Assembly (NCBI RefSeq): GCF_963678635.1
Contig: NC_087064.1
Span: 8,095,671 to 8,159,670 of the forward strand
From: Symsagittifera roscoffensis
Lineage: Eukaryota; Xenacoelomorpha; Acoela; Convolutidae
Direction: 5' to 3'
Length of the DNA: 64,000 bases
The notes under the pieces are model-generated. The model searched no databases. It had not been told where the DNA came from and saw nothing but the letters and a program-made list of their open reading frames with translations. Positions 46,670 to 58,108 of this stretch are shown here, piece after piece. Both the position numbers and the translations under genes were made by a program. Position 1 is the first letter of the stretch, and each line of letters starts with the position of its first letter.

Positions 46670-46724
46670 TATATATAGTTAAATGACGTGCAAAAATAAC
46701 AGTCAAAAAAGTCAAAAAACGCAC
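46670..46724. other. Non-LINE spacer between L-2 and L-3
   Basis: The only junction in the array with extra sequence. After the A tail come TATATATAG and a 46-base stretch ending in GCAC that is not found in the other copies. It contains ACGTGC near one end and GCACGT at the other, which are inverted. It may be leftover host target sequence or a 5' addition to L-3. Confidence 0.6.
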
Positions 46725-46846
46725 GTGCAATATAGTTGATGTTTTTGCCTTCTGATTTCTACATTTTGAAAGAGAAAAATCTAATTTTTTTTCAAGTATA
46801 CCTACGGGTGAAGGCTTTTTTGCCCCCCATTGAGTAAAACCAAGTC

Positions 46847-48091
46847 ATGAGTCAACAACAACTGACGGAATCTCAGCTACCAATTACTCACGAAGTGCTG
46901 ATTGAAACGGATACAAATTTCAGAAATGCGCTAACAGCAAACAAATCGACGACACAAACAAAACAAATCCAAATAATCAAAATCATCCCCCCATTCTCGA
47001 GAGAAATTGTAAGGTCAGCTGAAAATCTGGCGCAGGCATATCGAAGTTGTGCTTCCGATATACTTAAACAATTCCCCACAACAATGCAACAGAAGATGAC
47101 AATCTCAAAAACAATAACCGTGACGAAAGATGACCGCAAACTTCATACACTGACAGTTATTGCTCCCCCCGAAGCAGAGCAATTCATAACAAGCATCAAA
47201 AGCGAAGGAATCATTCTACTTAACAGGACGGTATTTCCCATGGGATGCTTTCCAAGGTCTCATAGACCCAAGAACATTTACCCTAAACTAGCAAAAATCA
47301 AATTGTCGAACTTGCCTTATGTATGCAACGATATCGAAGCGAAATTAATTCTCCAATTGCCAGAAGACATAATTCATAGCCCCATATTCCAACGTGAGAC
47401 CTGTATCGTAACTGAACCGGGTCAGTATGTTTACACAGGAAGAGCAATTTTAGAAGTTAAAATACAAAACGAAGAACAAGAGAAAAAGCTGAAGGACTGG
47501 TCTTATAAATCGAGAATGGATGGCTTCAAAATGTGGGAAGGTGTAGAAATCTCGTTTCACATACCTTCACTACATGAATGTCAAAAATGCAAGATGTCTG
47601 GACGCCAAGAAAAAGGTCATCACGATGATTGGTGTAACATAGGGAACCAAATAACCAAAAATCCAAATAATCACTACCCACAAAAACCAAGCTCCAATAA
47701 TGCCAGCGACGAGAAAAACGATGACGAAACAACAAGCGATCAGTTTTGTAATGGTACCGAAAATGAAGAAGATAAGAATGTTGAAGCACCACCATCTGGA
47801 GTTTTGATTGATGAATCTAAAACAAACAGTGCAGCTACTCCAAGCGAAGAAAAACAAAAGGATGAGGTTCTCAACAATCAGGTCGTAGATTTTCATTCTT
47901 ACTCTGCAAAAGAAAAAAAAGACAAATTAAATATCGAAAATAACAAACGAAAATGTTCCTCTGACGGAAGAATGCTTACAAAAAGAGAGCGTGAAACTTC
48001 ACCAACCTCTTGGTCAGTTTTAACACTGAAGAAAGGGCCAAAAATGAAATCTAAAAGTAACGGAGAAGACTTGGCTGGAGGGAAGTTGTAG
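46847..48091 (+). CDS. LINE ORF1 protein, intact (414 aa), L-3
   Basis: Same length and domain plan as L-2 ORF1, with a small number of substitutions, for example Ile in place of Asn at position 105 and Leu in place of Arg in the basic tail. The zinc-knuckle ligands are all kept. The stop is TAG 11 bases before the ORF2 ATG at 48103. Confidence 0.85.
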   Translation: MSQQQLTESQLPITHEVLIETDTNFRNALTANKSTTQTKQIQIIKIIPPFSREIVRSAENLAQAYRSCASDILKQFPTTMQQKMTISKTITVTKDDRKLHTLTVIAPPEAEQFITSIKSEGIILLNRTVFPMGCFPRSHRPKNIYPKLAKIKLSNLPYVCNDIEAKLILQLPEDIIHSPIFQRETCIVTEPGQYVYTGRAILEVKIQNEEQEKKLKDWSYKSRMDGFKMWEGVEISFHIPSLHECQKCKMSGRQEKGHHDDWCNIGNQITKNPNNHYPQKPSSNNASDEKNDDETTSDQFCNGTENEEDKNVEAPPSGVLIDESKTNSAATPSEEKQKDEVLNNQVVDFHSYSAKEKKDKLNIENNKRKCSSDGRMLTKRERETSPTSWSVLTLKKGPKMKSKSNGEDLAGGKL

Positions 48092-48102
48092 CAAAAATTT
48101 CT

Positions 48103-51100
48103 ATGTGCGAAAAACCAGATATTTTTCCGTTAATATTTTTAGCATAGGAAATCCAGCTAAATTACACTCACTTATCAAAAAATGCCAAGTTTTAAAAAAA
48201 TCGCCCAGTTTCATTTTGTGCATTCAGGAAGCAAAAATATCGAAACTTACAAACATACATTTGAGTTTACTGGATAAATATAATGTTTTATTCGATTTCA
48301 TACCGGGCTCAAATAATTCTGGTGGTTTCTTAACGTTATGGTCATCAAACTTGAGTCCTGCAAAAAGAATTGCTTCAAGTACAGGTTTTCAATTGTTAAA
48401 ATTTGTCAAACTTGATTGGTTTGTTATCAACGTTTATGCGAACCCAATTTCATTCCGAGCAACTTTGAGTTCCCTGAAATTAAGCATCAGATTTTTACCT
48501 AACAAATCAAAAATTATCATGATGGGTGATTTTAATGCGCTGAGTTATGATAATATTAACAGTTCTTGAATACTTAAGTTAAATGATGCACGTATCAAAC
48601 GATTTACCCAACTCAAAGAACAAATTCTTGACTGTTTTGGTTTTGTTGATTTTGCACTCAAGAATGATTTTTGTGATTATACACATTATGACAAACAACA
48701 TAAAACTTTTGCACGCATAGATTATGTCTTCTTAAATTTCGAAACAGAGTATGATTCTATGCAAAGCATTCAAATATCAATATCTGACCATTTACTCTTA
48801 CACGTTTTTGTTAAGCCATCTAACTTGTATCAGCGCGGCCCTAGTTACTGGAAATTAAATGAAGAAATTTTAAACAACAACGCCAGCTTAATTTGTGAAG
48901 ACCTAAAAAACTTTTACGAAAACGAATCACCAAGTAGTTACGAAAACTTTAAGCACAATTTTCGTGACCTTCTGAGGTTTATTCAAGAGAACAAAAAGCG
49001 CGTAGATCAGAAAGAACTTAATTTATTGAAGTATCACGAAAATGTTCTCAGAGATTGCATTCACAGCGGAAAAGGTCCCAACCCTAATTTGATTGAAAAA
49101 TATCATTTGGTGCTGGAACATCTTCAAAAAGTTTCCAAGGAAAAAGATTTTTCAGATTATCGAAAAATTCAGAAAACTCTCAGCTATACATTCGAGAGTG
49201 TTCCCAAATTTTGTAGTCAATGGACATCAAAGAACACAATCAACTCAATCAAGAGAATTCAAGTGGATCAGAACGTTTATCATACGGATGAAGATATTCT
49301 TAATCAATTTCGAAAGTATTTTTCAAATATTTTTTCAAATAGTTCTACAACAGACTCCGATCAACTACTAAAGACATTTTTATCAAAAAATAAACTCGAA
49401 AAAAATGAGAATGATGGCTATAATTACTTTACAGAAGATGAAATTCACTTGGCTATAAACAAATTGAATTTGAAAAGCTCGCCTGGACCAGACGGCCTTA
49501 CTTCTAAGCTATACAAGACTTTCACGGATGAGTTTTGTTCAATTTTAGCTGAAGTTTTTAATCATTTTGTTCATGGTAGAAAAATTCCAAACAGTTTTTA
49601 TTTAGCAATAATCAAATTGATCCCGAAATCTGAAAATGCCATAGCAGTACAAGATTTTCGCCCCATCAGCCTTATGAATACTGACGCGAAAATCTTTGCC
49701 CATGTAGTCTGTAACCGAATTAAAAATGACCTTTGCAAAGTTGTAAAAAAGTATCAGCACGCGTATTTGCCTGGAAGACAAATGCACACAGCAATACGAA
49801 AATTGAAAAAAGCGATTACTCCAGAACGATTGGCTACCCGAGGTTCATGTGCTGTAAAATTAGACTTTTCTAAAGCATTTGACAGAGTTGACAGATCACT
49901 TCTCATCAAAATTTTGAAAGGGTTAAACCTTGATGAGCTTTCAGTTAGAGCTATTGAAACTTTGTATTTAGACTCGAAAGTAGTAATTGAGATAAATGGT
50001 TTTTTATCAACCAGCTTCAAAATTCATCGCGGTGTGAGACAAGGTTGCCCTCTTTCCGCATTTTTATTCATAGTTTTTATCGAACCCCTTCTTCAAGCAA
50101 TTGAATCTACAGAAGCAATTGAAGGTTTCAGGATATTGTGCCCCAAACTAGTTTCATATGCAGACGACATAACTTGCCTTATCAAAATCCGATGTATTGA
50201 CAGGTTGTTTCGCTTAACCGATACATTTTGCAAACAAACTCAAATGATGATTAACATAAGTAAAAGCGAAGTGCTTTCCATACCTGATTTATCACCCTAT
50301 AGTACAGTCAAGGAAACAAAAATACTTGGTGTCTTGTTTTACACTTCCCAAAAAATTGAAAATATTGAATTATTGTTGAGTTCACAAATTCAAAAACATC
50401 GAGGGTTAATTTCACTAAGTAAATCTTTGAGGGCCAAATCATTAACACTGTCAGTTTATGTTCTCCCTAAGTTTTTTCATTTGGCTCGTCATACTACAGT
50501 TAACTTGGATACTGTTAGTAAATGCCAAGAATTATTAAATACAGAATTGAAAAAAACAAGCAGACTCGACATAAGAAAAGAAGTTTTATATCACCCCATC
50601 TTAGATGGTGGGATAGGCTTACCATGCCTACAACTTAAACTTTTTAGTATGAAAATTATCGATTTCTTTGCTTCTGATATGTCAGATCAAAATAGTTTAT
50701 TACCAACAGATTCAATTTTACCGAAAGAAATCAAAAATTTGTTGAGAAACACGAACATCTCTATTGAAATAAGTTCAAGTGATTTTGCAATATTTTCAAA
50801 CAGTACCAATAGCCGTTTAATTATAACAATACAGACAAAATCGCGAGATGTTTATTATTTCTGCTTACAAAACTGTAGTTTTCATCGAGCTGTGATTTTC
50901 CGCTTGGGTTTTGCAGCAAACCGTTACCTCTGTTCAGAAGAAGAATTGATTAAATTTACAGGCAAAGTTTGGAAAAATTCAATGCTTGATGTATGGGAAA
51001 AAACTTTCTTTATAAATTTGCATACGCTGTTTTTAAAGATCTAGAAAAGCGGTGGTTTTTATTTCTCGAGAATGCCCCTGAATGTTTCTATTGTAATTTA

Positions 51101-51340
51101 GAATGCGAAACATTCGAACACCTAATTTTCAGTTGTCCCTCGCTACAACCTTCAAGAAACATATTACAGATTAACAATTGGCGTGACGTTTTTGTATCAA
51201 CCAACATTGCAAGACTTAAGTATGTTGTTTCGGTTATTCGTGGTGCATATTCAAAATTATCGACGTCATGGAAAATCAACTTGCAAACATTTGTGTCATG
51301 GGAAGTATGGAAGATGAGAAATACAAATTGCTCCTTCTGA
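48103..51340 (+). pseudogene. L-3 ORF2 (EN-RT), near-intact with frameshifts and one stop
   Basis: Lesions relative to L-5: one T lost in the T run near 48125 just after the start, a TCA to TGA stop at about 48567 after the endonuclease GDFNAL motif, and one A lost near 51001, which shifts the frame before the C-terminal knuckle. Between these, 48759-51044 is open (761 codons) and includes all RT motifs. Confidence 0.85.
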
Positions 51341-51380
51341 TCTAAACTATAAGGAAATGTAAGACTTCAGCAACAAACCA

Positions 51381-51395
51381 GGATACCCGGTATCC
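51381..51395 (+). other. LINE 3'-UTR stem-loop, L-3
   Basis: Same GGATAC-CCG-GTATCC stem as in the other copies. Confidence 0.5.
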
Positions 51396-51609
51396 GGTAA
51401 AAGTAATGTCAATTGAACAAATATGATGTTATTTGTTGTACATATTGATTATGAAACTCTTAACTAAACAAATTTAATTTACAATTTGAAAAAAAAAGAG
51501 ATGTTTTTGCCTTCTGATGTCTACATTTTGAAAGAGAAAAATCCAATTTTTTTTTCAAGTATACCTCCGGGTGAAGGCTTTTTTGCCCCCCATTGAGTAA
51601 AACCAAGTC

Positions 51610-53032
51610 ATGAGTCAACAACAACTGACGGAATCTCAGCTACCAATTACTCACGAAGTGCTGATCGAAACGGAGACAAATTTCAGAAATGCGCTAACAG
51701 CAAACAAATTGACGACACAAACAAAACAAATCCAAATAATCAAAATCATCCCCCCATTCTCGAGAGAAATTGTAAGGTCAGCTGAAAATCTGGCGCAGGC
51801 ATATCGAAGTTGTGCTTCCGATATACTTACACAATTCCCCACAAACAATTCCTTTATTCTCTTCGCCCCGTTGCTGTTTTTCACTGAACTGTTGTTCTTA
51901 ACTGTAATTTGGTGCTATTTTTTCAAAGCTGATGTATAATACTTGTATATTGTACATATTTGTAGTTTTAGTAGATTGTTTTCAGTTTTAAAAAAAAAAT
52001 TATGAAAAAAAAAATTCCCCACAACAATGCAACAGAAGATGACAATCTCAAAAACAATAACCGTGACGAAAGATGACCGCAAACTTCATACACTGACAGT
52101 TATTGCTCCCCCCGAAGCGGAGCATTTCATAACTAGCATCAAAAGCGAAGGAATCATTCTACTTAACAGGACGGTATTTCCCATGGGATGCTTTCCAAGA
52201 TCTCATAGACCCAAGAACATTTACCCTAAACTAGCAAAAATCAAATTGTCGAACTTGCCTTATGTATGCAACGATATCCAAGCGAAATTAATTCTCCAAT
52301 TGCCAGAAGACATAATTCATAGCCCCATATTCCAACGTGAGACCTGTATCGTAACTGAACCGGGTCAGTATGTTTACTCAGGAAGAGCAATATCAGAAGT
52401 TAAAATACAAAACGAAGAACAAGAGAAAAAGCTGAAGGACTGGTCTTATAAATCGAGAATGGATAACTTCAAAATGTGGGAAGGTGTAGAAATCTTGTTT
52501 CACATACCTTCACTACATGAATGTCAAAAATGCAAGATGTCTGGACGCCAAGAAAAAGGTCATCACGATGATTGGTGCAACATAGGGAACCAAATAACCA
52601 AAAATCCAAATAGTCACTACGCACAAAAACTAAGCTCCAATAATGCCAGCGACGAGAAAAACGATGCCGAAACAACAAGCGATAACTTTTGTAATGGTAC
52701 CGAAAATGAAGAAGATAAGAATGTTGAAGCACCACCATCTGGAGTTTTGATTGATGAATCTAAAACAAACAGTGCAGCTACTCCAAGCGAAGAAAAACAA
52801 AAGGATGAGGTTCTCAACAATCAGGTCGTAGATTTTCATTCTTACTCTGCAAAAGAAAAAAAGACAATTTAAATATCGAAAATAACAAACGAAAATGTTC
52901 CTCTGACGGAAGAATGCCTACAAAAGAGAGCGTGAAACTTCACCAACCTCTTGGTCAGTTTTATCACGGAAGAAAGGGCCAAAAATGAAATCTAAAAATA
53001 ACGGAGAAGACTTGGTTGGAGGGAAGTTTTAG
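51610..53032 (+). pseudogene. L-4 ORF1, split by an insertion and frameshifts
   Basis: The first 78 or so codons read normally, then enter the 168-bp insertion and stop. After it, the frame resumes at 52027 and keeps the zinc knuckle, but a lost base near 52862 and further small deletions near 52924 break the C-terminus. Confidence 0.85.
51845..52012 (+). mobile_element. 168-bp retroposed insertion with A-rich tail and 12-bp TSD (L-4)
   Basis: Flanked by perfect AATTCCCCACAA repeats at 51833-51844 and 52013-52024, and ending in A9-TTATG-A10. The features are those of a target-primed insertion: a 12-bp target duplication and a 3' A-rich tail. The body is not homologous to the host LINE beyond a short TTGTACATATT. 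It is probably the 3' end of another LINE or a SINE. Confidence 0.75.
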
Positions 53033-53043
53033 CAAAAATTTCT

Positions 53044-54392
53044 ATGTGCGAAAAACCAGATATTTTTTCCGTTAATATTTTTAGCATAGGAAATCCAGCT
53101 AAATTACACTCACTTATCAAAAAATGCCAAGTTTTAAAAAAATCGCCCAGTTTCATTTTGTGCATTCAGGAAGCAAAAATATCGAAACTTACAAATATAC
53201 ATTTGAGTTTACTGGATAAATATAATGTTTTATTCGATTTCATACCGGGCTCAAATAATTCTGGTGGTTTCTTAACGTTATTGTCATCAAACTTGAGTCC
53301 TGCAAAAAGAATTGCTTCAAGTACAGGTTTTCAATTGTTAAAGTTTGTCAAACTTGATTGGTTTGTTATCAACGTTTATGCGAACCCAATTTCATTCCGA
53401 GCAACTTTGAACTCCCTGAAATTAAGCATCAGATTTTTACCTAACAAATCGAAAGTTATCATGATGGGTGACTTTAATGCGCTGAGTTATGATAACATTA
53501 ACAGTTCGTCAATACTTAAATTAAATGATGCACGTATCAAACGATTTACCCAACTCAAAGAACAAATTCTTGACTGTTTTGGTTTTGTTGATTTTGCACT
53601 CAAGAATGATTTTTGTGATTATACACATTATGACAAACAACATAAAACTTTTGCACGCATAGATTATGTTTTCATAAAATTCGAAACAGAGTATGATTCT
53701 ATGCAAAGCATTCAAATATCAATATCTGATCATTTGCTTTTACACGTTTTTGTTAAGCCATCTAACTTGTATCGGCGCGGCCCTAGTTACTGGAAATTAA
53801 ATGAAGAAATTTTCAACAACAACGCCAGCTTAATTCGTGAAGACCTAAAAAATTTTTACGAAAATGAATCACCAAGCAGTTACGAAAACTTTCAGCACAA
53901 TTTTCGTGACCTTCTGAGGTTTATTCAAGAGAACAAAAAGCGTGTAGATCAGAAAGAACTTAATTTATTGAAAATCACGAAAATGTTCTCAGAGATTGCA
54001 TTCACAGCGGAAAAGGTCCGAACCCTAATTTGATTGAAAAATATCATTTGGTGCTGGAACATCTTCAAAAAGTTTCCAAGGAAAAAGATTTTTCAGATTA
54101 TCGAAATATTCAGAAAACTCTCAGCTATACATTCGAGGATGTTCCCAAATTTTGTAATCAATGGACATCAAAGAACACAATTAACTCAGTTAAGCGAATT
54201 CAAGTGGATCAGAACGTTTATCAAACGGATGAGGATATTCTTAATCAATTTCGAAAGTATTTTTCAAATATTTTTTTAAATAGTTCTACAACAGACTCCG
54301 ATCAACTACTAAAGACATTTTTATCAAAAAATAAACTCGAAAAAAATGAGAATGATGGCTATAATTACTTTACAGAAGATGAAATTCACTTG
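53044..54392 (+). pseudogene. L-4 ORF2, endonuclease part only
   Basis: ATG start, with CIQEAK, GDFNAL and ISDHLLL endonuclease motifs all present and open to about 53970, where one base is missing (TTGAAAATCACG against TTGAAGTATCACG) and the frame shifts. RT is absent because the element is cut at 54392. Confidence 0.85.
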
Positions 54393-55738
54393 AAAATCAC
54401 ATTGTCTCTATTTGTCTTAGATTAAATTCGTTCAAACAAAAACAAGCCGAGTCAAAAAATTATATGTTAAATAAGCGGATCGGTACTAAACTTCCTAGAC
54501 GCTAAAAAAAACCTCCCAAACTTGAGCAGCTAACCATTGCGCTGCAAAAAAAACTGGTTTTCTTATGCGTGTGTGTTCTGGAGAGGAAGGTTTCAGCTCC
54601 CCTCCTCGAAGCCTACACTAACAACAAAGTTTTGCCAGTTCATACAAACATGGCTAACTGACAGTTGGAAGGTTAATGAACGCAAGGAAACAGAAAAAAA
54701 AACCGACGTGTTTTCAAGCCTTCAAGTTTTGAAATTCGAAGAGAAAAATAGATGGCCTAAAACCTCTTTGAATTTTTAAAACAATTTATGATGGACACTT
54801 TTTTTGTTTTAAATCAATCAAATTTCAGAAAACTGGATCAATAAGTAAAACTTTTATTTCGCTAGGTAATCTGATAATTAATTTCCATTTTTGAAAGTAG
54901 AAGCCGATCACGTTTTTCGTGACCTTAACTCTTTTGCTGTTCAATAGCAGGGTTTGCCTTCCTTTTAACAATGGAAATGGACTGAACTTAAAAAGAAATC
55001 ACAAGTCAAACCGCGAAAAATCAAAATGAGCTAAAAAAAAAACAAAAAAAATACCAAGACCTATACAGGAGTACCCACTAGAAAAAACACTCATACGATA
55101 TAAGATAATATGAGAAATCCGATTAACAAGATGAGATAATTGGCGACTTTTTTGTGGGACAAAGATTTTTTCATTGAATACTGCAAGACTGATTGATATT
55201 AGGGGCGGCTCCACTTTAACAAAAAATGTTTTTTGATAGCAATCAGAGTTTTTCCGGCAAAAAATATAATCGAGCAGCAAAAAAAATATCAAAAGTTTTG
55301 ATCCATTGCTGTAGTTGAGTTAAGATTTCGATCTCAACTTATGCGATTAAACGTTTTTTTTTGTACGAAAGCCAAACGTTTTTTATTCCTTTTTTCCTCT
55401 TTTCTGGTGCTTTTTTCCCTCCCTGCTGGTACGATTTCTAATTAAATGAATATTATTTGATTTAAACGATTTTAATGTCATTTGGTTGTGATTGCATTTC
55501 GTTTTGATACCTGTGAATTTTTTTTTTGAATTTAATTTGAGAAATTCGAATCAGAAATCAAGCAAAACACAAAACTCAGACCTAAATGAGTCCCAAAAAA
55601 TCAGCCTCAAGCCTGCAATACGAAATCAGTATTTGACTACATTAAATTATTCGTTCTCCGACTCAAGGAGTATATATTCTTCAAGTATTAACTTAATTTT
55701 GTTCATTGATTTTATTTAATTAAAGACAACCAAAAAGC

Positions 55739-57221
55739 TCACAAGAGGAGCTCATGTTTTATTGTACTGAAAGCTTTAGTGAGTTGATGTAAGGTGAAGT
55801 CGTGATCCCATTGCGTTGAGAAAACAAAAGTAGAATGCTCAATTCGCTCTCTATTCGAAATTTGACTTTCAATGCGAGAGAGCGCTTCTTCCGCAGACAA
55901 CAATGGGTTTCTTGTCGATAGCCGTTCGAGTGCCATTTGCTTTGGAACTATACACGTGAAAATTTCTTCGCATAAATCTGCCCATTCAGCCTCTATTAGA
56001 AGCGCGGCTTCAACGACAATAATTTTGCCTTTTTCAGGACTTTTCTTGATGATATTTTTCACTTGTTTTCGAACTTCCGGCCATACAATTTCATTCAGTT
56101 TCTTCAATTTATTATGATCTCCGAAAACTTTCTGGCCTAAAACTTGTCTGTTTATCTCCTGAGAGCCAACACTATTTAACATTAAAACATCTTTGCCGAA
56201 ACTTTGTATTATTTGTTCAAAGCAATCAGAGCCACTTTCATAGGCTGAGTGCGCTAGTTTGTCACAGTCTACAGCAATAACTTCGAAATGGGTCTTGAAC
56301 ATATTGACTATTTTCTCTGTTAGCGCACTTTTACCGCATGCTATTCCACCAGTGACACCAATGATTAACGACTCAGATTTGAATTTGTTTTTTTTTGAGG
56401 GTGCGATACGAGTACCGAGTATCTGCTTCCTCTGATTTGACGAGGAAATTTTGAAACTTTTTCCTCATAAACGGAACTTTCAGTCGACAATCTATCGTCT
56501 AAAATTTCAATCTGCTCAATTTCAAGATTGCACAATCCTAGTTCTTTTCTTTTTGTAACAACGGCTTGTCCGCCTTTTAAGGTCTCTGGTGAAACAACTA
56601 TGGCGTCGAGATCAACTTCGCGAATTGAAGGCCCAAAACCGTCATTCATGGATTCAACGATTACTTCCTTAAGAGAAGGATGTATGGATTGAACATAATT
56701 TTTGACCAAATGAACTCGACATTTGGCTGTATCGATAAATTCAGGGAGTATCTTCCGCTTTTGAACATAGTCATCATCAGTAATTCCTATTACGATTTTG
56801 TTCTCTGCTAAATACGATTTTGTTCTCTGAAAATTCCTCCCAGCACAACACCATGGTAACGTTTCATCTTCGAATGGTTTTCAATGAAGCATGATGTAGG
56901 GCATTCAATGTCTATTTCAGTCATTTTAGTGTTCTGAATATTTGCTGCATGCTTTCTAGCAGTGTGATCAGTTGAATCAAACATAACATTACTGATTTCT
57001 TTTCCGCTCTTTTTATATATTTCAAATTCGTCAAGAAAAAACCGACATTTCGGTGCATTTGCTATTTGAGAGTGCTTTCTATAAAAGCTGTGAATAATAT
57101 TTTGTGCTGCTGATAAGCTCAGCTCTCGATCAATTAAGTCTTGACATATCATGTACAAAGGTTTCTGCACGTTTTTTTGGTTACCTTCAATTATTCGCTC
57201 AACGATCAGTAGATTACGCAA
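55739..57221 (-). pseudogene. COASY second copy, broken
   Basis: The kinase domain C-terminus (187 codons open, 56302-55739) is in the correct frame here, unlike the first copy. Lesions: an 8-base insertion near 56451 that shifts the frame between the domains; a deletion near 56808-56836 that removes the TFDKLHYGH segment, so the adenylyltransferase HxGH motif is lost, with a short duplicated ACGATTTTGTTCTCTG beside it; and loss of the start codon region near 57241. It cannot make a working enzyme. Confidence 0.88.
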
Positions 57222-57731
57222 TTTTGCAGCTCGAATAAAACATTTTTTTAAATCATGCAGTTAACTCAAATGGATCAAACGCACGCTTTCCATTGAAAAG
57301 TGATAGATGATAAGTTACCAACCCAGCTTTTAGCGGCATTTTTGTACGCGAATTTAGGTTATTTCAAAACTTAATCTTGGGATGTTTTTAATCGAGATTG
57401 TAGCTCTTTTGTGTTAGTTTCAACCCATTTTAAGCACATAAATTTTATAAAAAGAGATAGTGTCTCTGGTCGTTGAACAACGGCAGTAGCCCAATTTCCT
57501 TCGTTCATGTGACACAAAAAACTAAGCGTCTCCCAAGCAAGTAATCTAATTAGATTTTCTTAAAAACGTTTTTATACCAAATTTGACAACGCAGTATAAA
57601 TTACAAATTGCAATCAACACATTCTAAATTATTTGCATGATTGAAGTAACAATCATACTTAAGGTGCAATACCAGCAAACTTAAGGTGCGATATTTTCAG
57701 TCTTCTCTCTCAATAAGTCGATTAATAGCAA
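57222..57731. other. Spacer copy between PARK7 and COASY fragments
   Basis: Copy of 36725-37236 with a short deletion at its left edge. No coding signal. Confidence 0.6.
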
Positions 57732-58067
57732 TTAACTATCTTCGATCAGCATTCCAGGTTTCAGCGCTTCCACTGCTTCTTTATTAATTAGAGCCTCAAT
57801 CATCGCGAAAGCTAGTTCAAACGCAGTTCCAGGCCCCCGGCTGGTGATCAGGTTACCATCAACTACCACTCGGTCTTCTGAGTAATCATACCCCGCTTCC
57901 TCCATTACGCTCTTAACTGATGGATGAGATGTCACTTTTTTTCCATTGTCGATTCCGTGCTTCGCAACAGCCGTAGGCCCTGCGCAAATTGCAGCAACTA
58001 TTTTACCTGCGTCTGAATGTTTTTTCAATACCAAGCCTACAGTTACATCATCTGCCAGATTTTTAGC
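57732..58067 (-). pseudogene. PARK7 second copy, 5'-truncated at a LINE junction
   Basis: Encodes DJ-1 from about residue 79 to the stop, including AAICAGP (Cys106) and TSHPSVK (His126). The first 78 codons, with the start and Glu19, are replaced by LINE ORF1-tail sequence at 58068. The minus-strand frame continues a short way into LINE sequence, with no ATG of its own. Confidence 0.88.
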
Positions 58068-58108
58068 AGAGAAGACTTGGCTGGAGGGAAGTTTTAGCAA
58101 AAATTTCT

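Larger units (their letters stand above)
46725..51497 (+). mobile_element. L1/Tx1-like LINE copy L-3, full length
   Basis: It has the longest recognisable 5' end (GTGCAATATAGTTGATG, shared with L-1), an intact ORF1, an ORF2 with few lesions, and a short A tail at 51489-51497. From 48063 onward it is the left end of the 10-kb duplication unit, and L-5 is its duplicate. Confidence 0.9.
51500..54392 (+). mobile_element. L1/Tx1-like LINE copy L-4, cut off at the 20.5-kb duplication junction
   Basis: It starts GATGTTTTTGCC right after the L-3 A tail and a GA dinucleotide. It carries a 168-bp retroposed insertion in ORF1 and stops in ORF2 just before RT, at GAAATTCACTTG, where host sequence begins. 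It is a near copy of L-6. Confidence 0.9.
48063..58067. repeat. 10-kb tandem duplication, unit 1
   Basis: It begins GAGAAGACTTGG in the ORF1 tail of L-3 and ends inside the PARK7 fragment at 58067; 58069 onward repeats it from GAGAAGACTTGG. Offsets are about 10006 at the left, 10019-10020 through L-4/L-6. It contains most of L-3, the L-4 fragment and the host fragment. Confidence 0.85.
54400..58067. repeat. Second copy of the COASY-PARK7 segment inside the LINE array
   Basis: Copy of 33849-37572 with a few percent divergence and several deletions. Left junction: L-4 ORF2, a few A-rich bases (AAAATCA), then CATTGTCTC of the host. Right junction: PARK7 TTTTAGC, one A, then GAGAAGAC of the LINE ORF1 tail. 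Neither breakpoint shows long homology. Confidence 0.9.
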
